This document shows positions 1 to 11,069 of a stretch of 64,000 nucleotides of DNA, one piece after another (position 1 is the stretch's first letter; the number at the start of each line of letters is the position of its first letter). The stretch lies in assembly GCF_963675165.1 (NCBI RefSeq), contig NC_087384.1, positions 1 through 64,000 on the forward strand, read 5' to 3'. Source of the stretch: Halichondria panicea. Its lineage: Eukaryota > Porifera > Demospongiae > Suberitida > Halichondriidae. The translations under genes and the position numbers were made by a program. Under the pieces are notes generated by a model. That model saw only the letters and a program-made list of their open reading frames with translations. It was not told the origin of the DNA and made no database searches.

Positions 1-947
1 CTAACCCTAACCCTAACCCTAACCCTAACCCTAACCCTAACCCTAACCCTAACCCTAACCCTAACCCTAACCCTAACCCTAACCCTAACCCTAACCCTAA
101 CCCTAACCCTAACCCTAACCCTAACCCTAACCCTAACCCTAACCCTAACCCTAACCCTAACCCCTAACCCTAACCCTAACCCTAACCCTAACCCTAACCC
201 TAACCCTAACCCTAACCCTAACCCTAACCCTAACCCTAACCCTAACCCTAACCCTAACCCTAACCCTAACCCTAACCCTAACCCTAACCCTAACCCTAAC
301 CCTAACCCTAACCCTAACCCTAACCCTAACCCTAACCCTAACCCTAACCCTAACCCTAACCCTAACCCTAACCCTAACCCTAACCCTAACCCTAACCCTA
401 ACCCTAACCCTAACCCTAACCCTAACCCTAACCCTAACCCTAACCCTAACCCTAACCCTAACCCTAACCCTAACCCTAACCCTAACCCTAACCCTAACCC
501 TAACCCTAACCCTAACCCTAACCCTAACCCTAACCCTAACCCTAACCCTAACCCTAACCCTAACCCTAACCCTAACCCTAACCCTAACCCTAACCCTAAC
601 CCTAACCCTAACCCTAACCCTAACCCTAACCCTAACCCTAACCCTAACCCTAACCCTAACCCTAACCCTAACCCTAACCCTAACCCTAACCCTAACCCTA
701 ACCCTAACCCTAACCCTAACCCTAACCCTAACCCTAACCCTAACCCTAACCCTAACCCTAACCCTAACCCTAACCCTAACCCTAACCCTAACCCTAACCC
801 TAACCCTAACCCTAACCCTAACCCTAACCCTAACCCTAACCCTAACCCTAACCCTAACCCTAACCCTAACCCTAACCCTAACCCTGACCCTGACCCTAAC
901 CCTAACCCTAACCCTAACCCTAACCCTAACCCTAACCCTAACCCTAA
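1..947. repeat. Telomere, (CCCTAA)n C-strand
   Basis: An essentially pure array of CCCTAA hexamers, about 158 units, that starts at base 1, so the window begins at a chromosome end. Read on the other strand this is the TTAGGG repeat used by most animals. Two irregularities are visible: an extra C near 163 (CCCCTAA) and two CCCTGA units at about 885-896 near the inner edge. Variant hexamers at the proximal edge are typical of telomere-subtelomere junctions. The long minus-strand Arg-Val reading frame here is a repeat artefact. Confidence 0.98.
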
Positions 948-1983
948 CCACAACTCTAGCTGTTGTTAGAGTACTTAACCACAACTCTAGCTGTTGTTAG
1001 AGTACTTAACCACAACTCTAGCTGTTGTTAGAGTACTTAACCACAACTCTAGCTGTTGTTAGAGTACTTAACCACAACTCTAGCTGTTGTTAGAGTACTT
1101 AACCACAACTCTAGCTGTTGTTAGAGTACTTAACCACAACTCTAGCTGTTGTTAGAGTACTTAACCACAACTCTAGCTGTTGTTAGAGTACTTAACCACA
1201 ACTCTAGCTGTTGTTAGAGTACTTAACCACAACTCTAGCTGTTGTTAGAGTACTTAACCACAACTCTAGCTGTTGTTAGAGTACTTAACCACAACTCTAG
1301 CTGTTGTTAGAGTACTTAACCACAACTCTAGCTGTTGTTAGAGTACTTAACCACAACTCTAGCTGTTGTTAGAGTACTTAACCACAACTCTAGCTGTTGT
1401 TAGAGTACTTAACCACAACTCTAGCTGTTGTTAGAGTACTTAACCACAACTCTAGCTGTTGTTAGAGTACTTAACCACAACTCTAGCTGTTGTTAGAGTA
1501 CTTAACCACAACTCTAGCTGTTGTTAGAGTACTTAACCACAACTCTAGCTGTTGTTAGAGTACTTAACCACAACTCTAGCTGTTGTTAGAGTACTTAACC
1601 ACAACTCTAGCTGTTGTTAGAGTACTTAACCACAACTCTAGCTGTTGTTAGAGTACTTAACCACAACTCTAGCTGTTGTTAGAGTACTTAACCACAACTC
1701 TAGCTGTTGTTAGAGTACTTAACCACAACTCTAGCTGTTGTTAGAGTACTTAACCACAACTCTAGCTGTTGTTAGAGTACTTAACCACAACTCTAGCTGT
1801 TGTTAGAGTACTTAACCACAACTCTAGCTGTTGTTAGAGTACTTAACCACAACTCTAGCTGTTGTTAGAGTACTTAACCACAACTCTAGCTGTTGTTAGA
1901 GTACTTAACCACAACTCTAGCTGTTGTTAGAGTACTTAACCACAACTCTAGCTGTTGTTAGAGTACTTAACCACAACTCTAGC
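948..1983. repeat. 31-bp subtelomeric satellite with palindromic core
   Basis: Thirty-three complete, almost identical 31-bp units plus a truncated last one (from 1971) abut the telomere with no spacer. Each unit contains the core ACTCTAGCTGTTGTTAGAGT, a 6-bp inverted repeat (ACTCTA/TAGAGT) around an 8-nt loop. The junction between units reads TTAACC, so the array starts in register with the last telomere hexamer. There is no coding potential. Homogeneity across more than 1 kb points to recent amplification or gene-conversion upkeep. Confidence 0.95.
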
Positions 1984-2486
1984 CAACGTACTTTACCGCA
2001 CACTCTAGCCAACTTTCCCACCCTCAGCCATGCCCACCCTCCTCCCTTTTTGCTCACTCTCTTTTATAGCAGATGATGTCAATATTTCAGTACTTATGGT
2101 TTCTAAATTCCATTGCATATCTACTTTGGCTTCCTCCACTGCACTGAGCTACTACTTTTACTTCACTTAAAATAAAAACTTTTAATAAGCTAAACTACCT
2201 TCTGCACTTGTTTTCTTAATTGCAAAATAACTTTTTTTTTTACTGATTGCACTTTTTTTTTCAGCAAAGGACTTATAAGCAAAACAACTTTTTTTTCACT
2301 TAAACCAGCAAATACTGCACTAATAAAGCTAAGGGTTTTAAGTTTCATCATTAAGCACTACTTAAAGCTTATAAGCAAAACCACTTTTTTCTTTTCTTTT
2401 CATGTTTTACTGCACTAATTAAGCAATATCTTTTTTTTTTACTAAAACAAACATTGCACTAAGCAAAACCACAAATTTTTTTTCAA
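1984..2486. other. Spacer with decayed copies of the next satellite
   Basis: No gene is seen. The stretch is rich in T-runs and carries partial, diverged motifs of the following 96-bp array, such as AAACCAGCAAAT and ATTGCAC or TGCACTAA, at loose spacing. The simplest reading is that these are old, degenerated copies left behind as the homogeneous core of the array was renewed. Confidence 0.55.
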
Positions 2487-3526
2487 TCAGGGCAGAAGCT
2501 GGTTAAACCAGCAAATGAAATATTGCACACTATTTGCTTAGATTAGGGCTCCCCGTCAGAAGCCGGCTAAACCAGCAAATGAAATATTGCACACTAGTTT
2601 CTCTCCCTTTTTGCCTAATTTTTTTTAGATTAGGGCGTGCAAGGCTCTCCGTCAGAAGCTGGCTAAACCAGCAAATGAATTATTGCACACTAGTTTCTCT
2701 CCCTTTTTGCCTAATTTTTTTTAGATTAGGGCGTGCAAGGCTCCCCGTCAGAAGCTGGCTAAACCAGCAAATGAATTATTGCACACTAGTTTCTCTCCCT
2801 TTTTGCCTAATTTTTTTTAGATTAGGGCGTGCAAGGCTCCCCGTCAGAAGCTGGCTAAACCAGCAAATGAATTATTGCACACTAGTTTCTCTCCCTTTTT
2901 GCCTAATTTTTTTTAGATTAGGGCGTGCAAGGCTCCCCGTCAGAAGCTGGCTAAACCAGCAAATGAATTATTGCACACTAGTTTCTCTCCCTTTTTGCCT
3001 AATTTTTTTTAGATTAGGGCGTGCAAGGCTCCCCGTCAGAAGCTGGCTAAACCAGCAAATGAATTATTGCACACTAGTTTCTCTCCCTTTTTGCCTAATT
3101 TTTTTTAGATTAGGGCGTGCAAGGCTCCCCGTCAGAAGCTGGCTAAACCAGCAAATGAATTATTGCACACTAGTTTCTCTCCCTTTTTGCCTAATTTTTT
3201 TTAGATTAGGGCGTGCAAGGCTCCCCGTCAGAAGCTGGCTAAACCAGCAAATGAATTATTGCACACTAGTTTCTCTCCCTTTTTGCCTAATTTTTTTTAG
3301 ATTAGGGCGTGCAAGGCTCCCCGTCAGAAGCTGGCTAAACCAGCAAATGAAATATTGCACACTATTTGCTCTTCCTATTTGCCTAATTTTTTTTAGATTA
3401 GGGCGTGCATGGCTCCCTGTCAGAAGCTGGCTAAACCAGCAAATGAATATTGCACACTATTTAAACACGGGCTCTCCCTTTTTGCCTAATTTTTTTAGAT
3501 AGCAGGCAAAACAGCAAATGAATTAT
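2487..3526. repeat. 96-bp satellite with TTAGGG motif and hairpin
   Basis: About twelve tandem copies; the central ones have an exact 96-bp period (for example AGATTAGGGCG at 2627, 2723 and so on). The edge copies are shorter or diverged. Each unit contains AGATTAGGGCG, that is an internal TTAGGG, and the inverted repeat GCTGG-CTAAA-CCAGC. Because 96 is a multiple of three, a 322-codon frame stays open through the array (2534-3502), but it is a repeat artefact: no diverse sequence, no recognisable domain, and the units are nearly identical at the DNA level. Confidence 0.92.
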
Positions 3527-4441
3527 TGCACACCTTAATTGTATGTACAGCATGATATGTTTTACCTCCTTCTTTTTTAATTGTCTCGAACGAGCAAAAA
3601 CATAATCACACTATTTACGACTAACGTTTGGCCTGGAGTCTCCTTCTTGATACTTGGCCTTTCTTGATACTTGGCGTCTTTGATGTCTCTTGATATTCTG
3701 ATGCTGTTGTCTGTAAGAAAAAAAAATACTGATTTAACTTAAGAATTTTATTTACCTAAAAAAAAGTGTTTAACTTTTTTTTGAGCTTAATACACGCGCC
3801 AGGAGAAGAATCGAGGCTAATTACTACCAGTTCAGGCCGCAAAATAAAAGCTGCTTACAGCCATAGCAGGTGGCTTACATACACACAAGCTACAAGCTAA
3901 AGCCAGCGCTCAGCTGCTAGACATTGGTAGGATTGAAGCTGGTAGGCAGCTATACCAACACTGACCTGACACAAGCTACTTCGATCAGGCAATTAAGCTA
4001 ACACAAAGCCAGCTAGACATTGGTAGGTAGCTAACACAAAGCTCTACAAACCTTATAGCTTGGAGCAGTACTGGGTTAGGTAGAGGAGATCTGATGGACA
4101 TAGAGGCTGCTGGGTTCGTCAGTAGAGTATTGAGAAGGTAGAAGAGAACTTGAGGTAGAGCAGAGGCTGAATAATGAGCTAGACTGCTGGGTTGCTAGTT
4201 AAACTAAAAGCGTTCTCACTAAGGTTTCTCCAGCATTACCTTACTTGGTAGTACATCACATTCCATATTACAGAGTCTTGGCAAGGTTTCTCCAGCATTA
4301 CCTTATTTGGTAGTACATTACATTCCATATTACAAGAGTTTAAAGGTTCATAACTGTCAACACATTCAGATGACTAATAACGATTAATGTACTAAATTGC
4401 TGTATAAATCATTGAAATTGCGGCACAAGTTCATAATGAAT
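3527..4441. other. Non-coding subtelomeric spacer
   Basis: No gene is recognised. Inside is a local tandem duplication of about 55 bp (4221-4275 and 4283-4333, beginning AAGGTTTCTCCAGCATTACC). There are also short recurrent motifs around GCTGGTAGG and GACATTGGTAGG at 3920-4030. Otherwise the sequence is unremarkable AT-rich DNA. Confidence 0.6.
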
Positions 4442-6580
4442 TAGCATACACTCGCTTTGGTTGTACCACCCTAATTACTGTACACCCCTAGAGAGTACAG
4501 AACAAGGTAAACAGTGAACAGTAAGGTATCATGTCTCAGAACTAGAATCATAGAACCTGTGCCAGGACATGTGGCATGCTCGGTACAATCGGGTCATGAC
4601 AATGTAGCTATTCTGCATCATTCCTGTCCAATCATCAGTAAGTGTCATTGCGCCCCCACTGGGCATCTGTTCCGATTTATAAATCCCATGCCTTCAGGGC
4701 TACCGATACCGCAACGCGATGGCAGGATCCCAAAAACAAGGAATCTAGAAATTGAACAGAGGCTATACTGTCAAGTTTTCCCAAAGGTAAGGATCGCTCA
4801 AGACGCTCGACTTGCTGATCGTCAACAGGGTCACAGCTAGTCCCTAAGGCAGGGCCTAGCACAGGCTCTACATCACCCTGAGGCATGATCCCAACTGTAC
4901 AAAGCTCTAATCAGTACTAACCTAGATACAAAGATAATGGGTCACCTGCCATGCACACAAGCTCAAAGTTATTTTATAATTAACACACAGTAACTTACCC
5001 ACTGGAATAGGTAGCACTCAATGGAGGTCTCCTCCTGTTCAAGATGATGGAGTGGTTGGTTGGTCCATTCTATGGTGGTACTCCCTCTGTTGCACATGAA
5101 GGAGAGGGATAGAATAGTCACCCATACACCACACAGCTACAACAGCATACACTCGTACCACCCTAATTACTGTACACCCCTAGAGAGTACAGAACAAGGT
5201 AAACAGTGAACAGTTAGGTATCATGTCTCAGAACAACATAGAACCTGTGCCAGGACCTGTGGCATGCTCGGTACGATCGGGTCATGACAACGTAGCTATT
5301 CTGCATCATTCCTGTCCAATCACCAGTAAGTGTCATTGCGCCCCCACTGGGCAGTATTGCTCTGTTTCGATTTATAAATCCCATGCCTTCAGGGCCGCAA
5401 CGCGATGGCAGGACCCCAAATGCAAGGAATCTAGAAATCGAACAGAGGCTATACTGTCAAGTTTTCCCAAATGTAAGGATCGCTCAAGATGCTCGACTTG
5501 CTGATCATACAAAAGGTCAACAGGATCACAGCTAGTCCCTAAGGCAGGGCCTAGCACAGGCTCTACATCACCCTGAGGCATGATCCCAACTGTACAAAGC
5601 TCTAATCAGTACTAACCTAGATACAAAGATAATGGGCCACCTGCCATGCACACAAGCTCAAAGTTATTTTATAATTAACACACAGTAACTTACCCACTGG
5701 AATAGGTAGCACTCAATGGAGCCTGTTCAAGTGGCAGGAGGTTGGTTGGTCCATTGTATGGTGGTACTCCCTCCGTTGCACATGAAGAGAGAGAGAGGGA
5801 TAAAATAGTCACCCATGCACCACACAGCTACAAGCATAAGCACAGCATACACTCGCCTTGGTTGTACCACCCTAATTACTGTACACCCCTAGAGAGTACA
5901 GAACAAGGTAAACAGTAAACAGTAAGGTATCATGTCTCAGAACAACATAGAACCTGTGCCAGGACATGTGGCATGCTCGGTACGATCGGGTCATGACAAC
6001 GTAGCTATTCTGCATCATTCCTGTCCAATCACCAGTAAGTGTCATTGCGCCCCCACTGGGCAGTATTGCTCTGTTCCGATTTCTAAATCCCATGCCTTCA
6101 GGGCTACCGATACCGCAACGCGATGGCAGGATCCCAAAAGCAAGGAATTTAGAAATCGAACAGAGGCTATACTGTCAAGTTTTCCCAAAGGTAAGGATCG
6201 CTCAAGACGCTCGACTTGCTGATCATACAACAGGTCAACAGGGTCACAGCTAGTCCCTAAGGCAGGGCCTAGCACAGGCTCTACATCACCCTGAGGCATG
6301 ATCCCAACTGTACAAAGCTCTAATCAGTACTAACTTAGATACAAAGATAATGGGCCACCTGCCATGCACACAAGCTCAAAGTTATTTTATAATTAACACA
6401 CAGTAACTTACCCACTGGAATAGGTAGCACTCAATGGAGGTCTCCTCCTGTTCAAGTGGCAGAATGATGGAGTGGTTGGTTGGTCCATTGTATGGTGGTA
6501 CTCCCTCGGTTGCACATGAAGAGAGAGAGAGGGATAGAATAGTCACAGAGTAGCCATACACGTACACAGCTACAAGCATA
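4442..6580. repeat. Three tandem copies of a ~700-bp subtelomeric unit
   Basis: Copies start at about 4442, 5142 and 5844, each opening with AGCATACACTCG and sharing most of the sequence with small indels. Each copy keeps a short minus-strand frame starting MPQGDVEPVLGPALG (copy spans about 4677-4886, 5372-5581 and 6042-6299; 69, 69 and 85 codons). The opposite strand has a frame beginning MSQNNIEP in copies 2 and 3. The differences between copies in the minus frame are mostly 9-nt indels that keep it open. I recognise no protein family, so these are not called as genes. Confidence 0.85.
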
Positions 6581-6789
6581 TTTAAAGCCCAGCACTCATA
6601 GTAAGTGGGCGGGGCTATTCTTTGGGACAAAGGGCGACTCATTCATGAGACTACTATCGTGCTCATTCATGAGACTACTATCATGCAGGCATGCATGATT
6701 CCGCTATAATTAATGATTAATTTTAGATAAAATTAATGGCAAAAAATTAATACATTATTTTTATTATAATAATGGCAAAAATACAGTTA

Positions 6790-9300
6790 GGTGTCTATTA
6801 TTGTGTGTCAGTCTCTTAGTTGTACTGCGAGTGTCCATAATTATTCAATCCATGGGCGAGGGAGGGCAGCAAATTGTATCATGATCGTAACACAAAGGCG
6901 TATTACATGGTATAGTAGAGTCTGTCCCGGGTGGTGTGCTGTCCTAGCTGGTAGTAGGTAGGTCTTGTAGTGTGTTGGTTAGTTGGTGATGCTGGCTCTT
7001 AGTAGAACTTGCTGCTCCCTCCGACTAGGTGTGGGGATAAAGACACGGATGATGTGTGCACTAGTACACACAAAAACACAGCATGTACGACACAATGCAT
7101 GGGTTGGGGTGTGGTCAAGAGGGTTACCATGTATGGGGGTGTGACCACATATCAGTACAGTGAGTGGGGGTGTGGCCCCATATATACAGGATGTGCAGGT
7201 ACAATGTGTGGATAGAGGTGGGGGTGTGGCCCCATATATACAGGATGTGCAGGTACAATGTGTGGATAGAGGTGTGGTCTGCACTGTATAAAAATTAATG
7301 AAGTGATTCCGTATGACCAGGTGAAAAACATAAAACAACCAAACCGACAATAATACTAGACTATAGAATGAACTAAGAATGAACTAATTAAGAATAAGCT
7401 TAGCCTGCGTAAGCAAGTTGGAGGAAGAAGCTGAGCAGAACAGAAACCGATCCAAACAGTGGCATACATTAATTTAGTGTAATAATTATACAGAATAACT
7501 TCTCCTGCATTGGTCCATCAGAGCAGTAGAGCCATATCATCAGATCATTGCCATACATTCATTGCCACCATGGGAGTCCTCTCTGTACAAACTTACAATA
7601 CACTTCACACTTCATGTAATATAAATGGAAGACACTCCCATGCACCATGCAAAGCTATGGTTTCCTGGCATTGAAATGTGAACTACTATACAATATTTCT
7701 CGAGGGATCAAATAATGAACTTTCCCGCTACACGGTAGTAGAGGTCAATGCAAGTGGAGTTAACTACCTAATGCTGGTACAATACAATTTCTTAAGGCAA
7801 GAGTAGAAGAAATGTTTTAAACTGGCTAGTGATTCAAGGCAATTGTATCTGACCCAAAACAGAGAAGATCATCTAAGTACCGTACCATAATTATTAGACA
7901 TAATTATTAGACTATACCTTGTGTGGCCGACTCCCTCCTGTCAGAAAATCACATACACTGCCTGCAGATTGAATGATGAAGAAAGGGGAGCTCAAGATGC
8001 TACTCTATAGTCAATTACTGATAATGTTACGAAATGTACAAGCAACAGAATATTCGTACATGATACAGTAACTGGCCCTTTGGTGTCTATTATTGTGTGT
8101 CAGTCTCTTAGTTGTCCTGCGAGTGTCCATAATCATTCAATCCATGGGCGAGGGAGGGCAGCAAATTGTATCATGATCGTAATACAAAGGCGTATTACAT
8201 GGTATAGTAGAGTCTGTCCCGGGTGGTGTGCTGTCCTAGCTGGTAGTAGGTAGGTCTTGTAGTGTGTTGGTTAGTTGGTGATGCTGGCTCTTAGTAGAAC
8301 TTGCTGTCCCTCCGACTAGGTGTGGGGATAAAGACACGGATGATGTGTGTACTGTACACAAAAACACAGCATGTACGACACAATGCATGGGATGGGGGTG
8401 TGGTCAAGAGGGTTACCATGTATGGGGGTGTGACCACATATGAGTACAGTGAGTGGGGGTGTGGCCCCATATATACAGGATGTGCAGATACAATGTGTGG
8501 ATAGAGGTGCGGTCTGCACTGTATAAAAATTAATGAAGTGATTCCGTATGACCAGGTGAAAAACATAAAACAACCAAACCGACAATAATACTAGACTATA
8601 GAATGAACTAAGAATGAACTAATTAAGAATAAGCTTAGCCTGCGTAAGCAAGTTGGAGGAAGAAGCTGAGCAGAACAGAAACCGATCCAAACAGTGGCAT
8701 ACATTAATTTAGTGTGATAATTATACAGAATAACTTCTCCTGCATTGGTCCACCAGAGCAGTGGAGCCATCATCAGATCATTGCCACCATGGGAGTCCTC
8801 TCTGTACAAACTTACAACACACTTCACACTTCATGTAATATAAATGGAAGACACTCCCACGCACCATGCAAAGCTATTGGTTTCCTGGCATTGAAATGTG
8901 AACAACTATACAACATTTTTCGAGGGCTCAAATAACAAAATTTCCCACTACACGGTAGTAGAGGTCAATGCATAAGTGGAGTAAACTACCTAATGCTGGT
9001 ACAATAATAAAATACAATTTCTTAAGCCAAGAGTAGAAGAAATGTTCTAGTGATTCAAGGCAATTGCATCTGACCCAAAACAGAGAAGATCATCTAGTAC
9101 TGTACAATAATTATTAGACTATACCTTGTGTGGCCGACTCCCTCTGTTTAGAGTGTCAGAAAATCACATACACTGCCTGCAGATTGAGTGATGAAGAAAG
9201 GGGAGCTCAAGATGCTACTCTAGAGTCAATTACTGATAATGCTACAAAATGTACAAGCAACAGAATATTCATACATGATACAGTAACTGGCCTCAGAGGT
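6790..9300. repeat. Tandem duplication of a ~1.29-kb unit
   Basis: Copy A runs about 6790-8080 and copy B about 8081-9300. Both begin near GTGTCTATTATTGTGTGTCA (6792 and 8083) and end at a shared stretch with AGCAACAGAATATTC. Copy A contains an extra internal ~55-bp duplication (about 7160-7270) of a segment with GTGTGGCCCCATATATACAG. Short open frames occur on both strands, but none is conserved in a way that suggests a protein. No transposase, inverted termini or other mobile-element hallmark was seen. Confidence 0.85.
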
Positions 9301-10368
9301 AGATCCACTCCATCCCCGGCCAATAACAGATCATCTCCTCCTCGATCAGAAAGCCAGCATTCTATGTTGCGGCCTGGAAGGCTAAGAATCATAGCACCAT
9401 CCATACATCCATATAAAGTCAGTACCCAATGAATTACAATATGAAATACAGCAGATAATTGCATAATTATAGTGATGTAACTAATGGCTTGGAGATCTAT
9501 ATAATCCTGTGCTCATTAAAGGGGCTGAATACCAGAAGATAGTACACTACATCACTTACATAATTATTATACTGACCCTTTCCTGTCGTATCTTGTAGTG
9601 CTCTTATATATACGTACGTCAGCAGCCATTCAGTGATAAAAATTAAGAGTGGGGCGTCCCCCATAAAAGATGAAATGACAATAAAATTATGAGAGTGATT
9701 GAATGCTGAATCCTGTGCTGTGCAGCGTTGAGTAGTTATCTGTGAGTAAGACATGAGAACTAAGGATATAATTATACACAGAGCTACCAAGGCTGTCAAA
9801 ATAATGTCCAACTATACCACCTTGCTAGCTATAGCGCTCACCAAAAGGTGACTGACGTACGGTGACTGACGTACAAGGAGACAGCCGGCAGGGTAAACCT
9901 CGTCTTGCTCTCTCTTTGTCTAGTGGCTGCAAATGACATGTGCTCTATCATGACATGTGCTCTACCATGACATGCGTGACATGACAACTAAGTATACCTT
10001 ACTGCAGGAGCAGCCCCACCCATCTTTAGAGACTGAGTGGGTGTTGAGACCTCCAGCTATACAATGTAGATGTGCAGTACTTGACCATGGTAGGCTGGCC
10101 AAGATTGTAAGGATATTGTATGGACATTATTATGAGTGAGTTCTGTATAATAATATATTCATAGAGTGTGAAGAATTATTCTCAAAATCTGCAAATATTA
10201 AAGGCGTGGCTTCCGGTAAGCAGTGATTGTGCGCGAACATTGTGCTACGAAATGCGAATAAGTGCCTCAAAAATTTCGCGCTTGGTACATGGGGCTGGTA
10301 CAATTTGGGAAGTCGAAGGGCATCTTATAGAATCTAGGCTAGAGCTAGAGATCGACGTCGACTGAGAC
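9301..10368. other. Intergenic region upstream of PPIL2 with a MITE remnant
   Basis: No gene is recognised. Short direct repeats occur at 9849-9873 (GTGACTGACGTAC twice) and 9940-9985 (GACATGTGCTCTA motifs). At about 10196-10300 lies a fragment of the same element found in the STK36 intron at 18465-18896. It shares GGCGTGGCTTCCGGTAAGCA, TGTGCTACGAAAT in related form, and a GCCTCAAAAATTTCGCGC end. The remnant ends about 70 bp before the PPIL2 start codon, so it probably lies in its promoter or 5' UTR. Confidence 0.6.
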
Positions 10369-11033
10369 ATGGGGAAAAAACAACATCAAAAGGACAAGAT
10401 GTGAGTGCTAGTGTGGATCCGGAGTGTCTGGCTAGTACTAGTATGCAACTTAACTCCATAGGTATATTACAGCCTCGGAGTGGACTCAACTGTATGGGGG
10501 CAAGAAAGCAGGTACATATTCACGTTATAATAATACCATGATATCAGTACAAACACTCTTATAGAGTCTGGCAAAGCCTCATCCTTCAGAAAACTGCCAT
10601 TCTACTGTTGCAGGTAAGCTTATGTGTATACATAAGGCATCTATAATATATAACACTACCTCAGTTTGTCTCTGCAACCATTTGAACATCCCCTGTGTAC
10701 ATTTGAGGGGGTAACCTTTGACCTTGTACACATCGTACCCTACCTTAAGAAGTACGGGACTAGCCCTGTCACCGGAGAGGTAAGTAATGATATCGTGTGT
10801 ATCACGCCCACTCCACACGCCCACACTACACAGCCACTGTTGGCCAAGGACCTTGTCAGACTGCACTATCACAAGAATGCTGATGGTGTGTTCTATCACT
10901 ACCGTTATTATCGATTAAAACACATGTGTTCCCTACAGGAAAATACCACTGTCCAGTCACATTCAGAATATTCAATGACAACACTTACATAGTGGCCATT
11001 CGTACTACTGGAAATGTCTTCTCTTATGAGGTA

Positions 11034-11069
<36 letters not shown>

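Noticed and set aside
157-984. 275-codon minus-strand Arg-Val frame
   Set aside because: It is the telomere repeat read in frame (six-base period), not a gene.
2534-3502. 322-codon frame with repeated peptide
   Set aside because: Open only because the 96-bp satellite period is a multiple of three; units are identical DNA, with no codon-level constraint visible.
948-3526. CRISPR-like array
   Set aside because: Units are directly abutting tandem repeats without unique spacers, in a eukaryotic subtelomere.
9130-9432. 100-codon frame beginning MADSLCLECQ
   Set aside because: Lies across the end of a tandem duplicate, not conserved in the other copy, and shows no recognisable domain.
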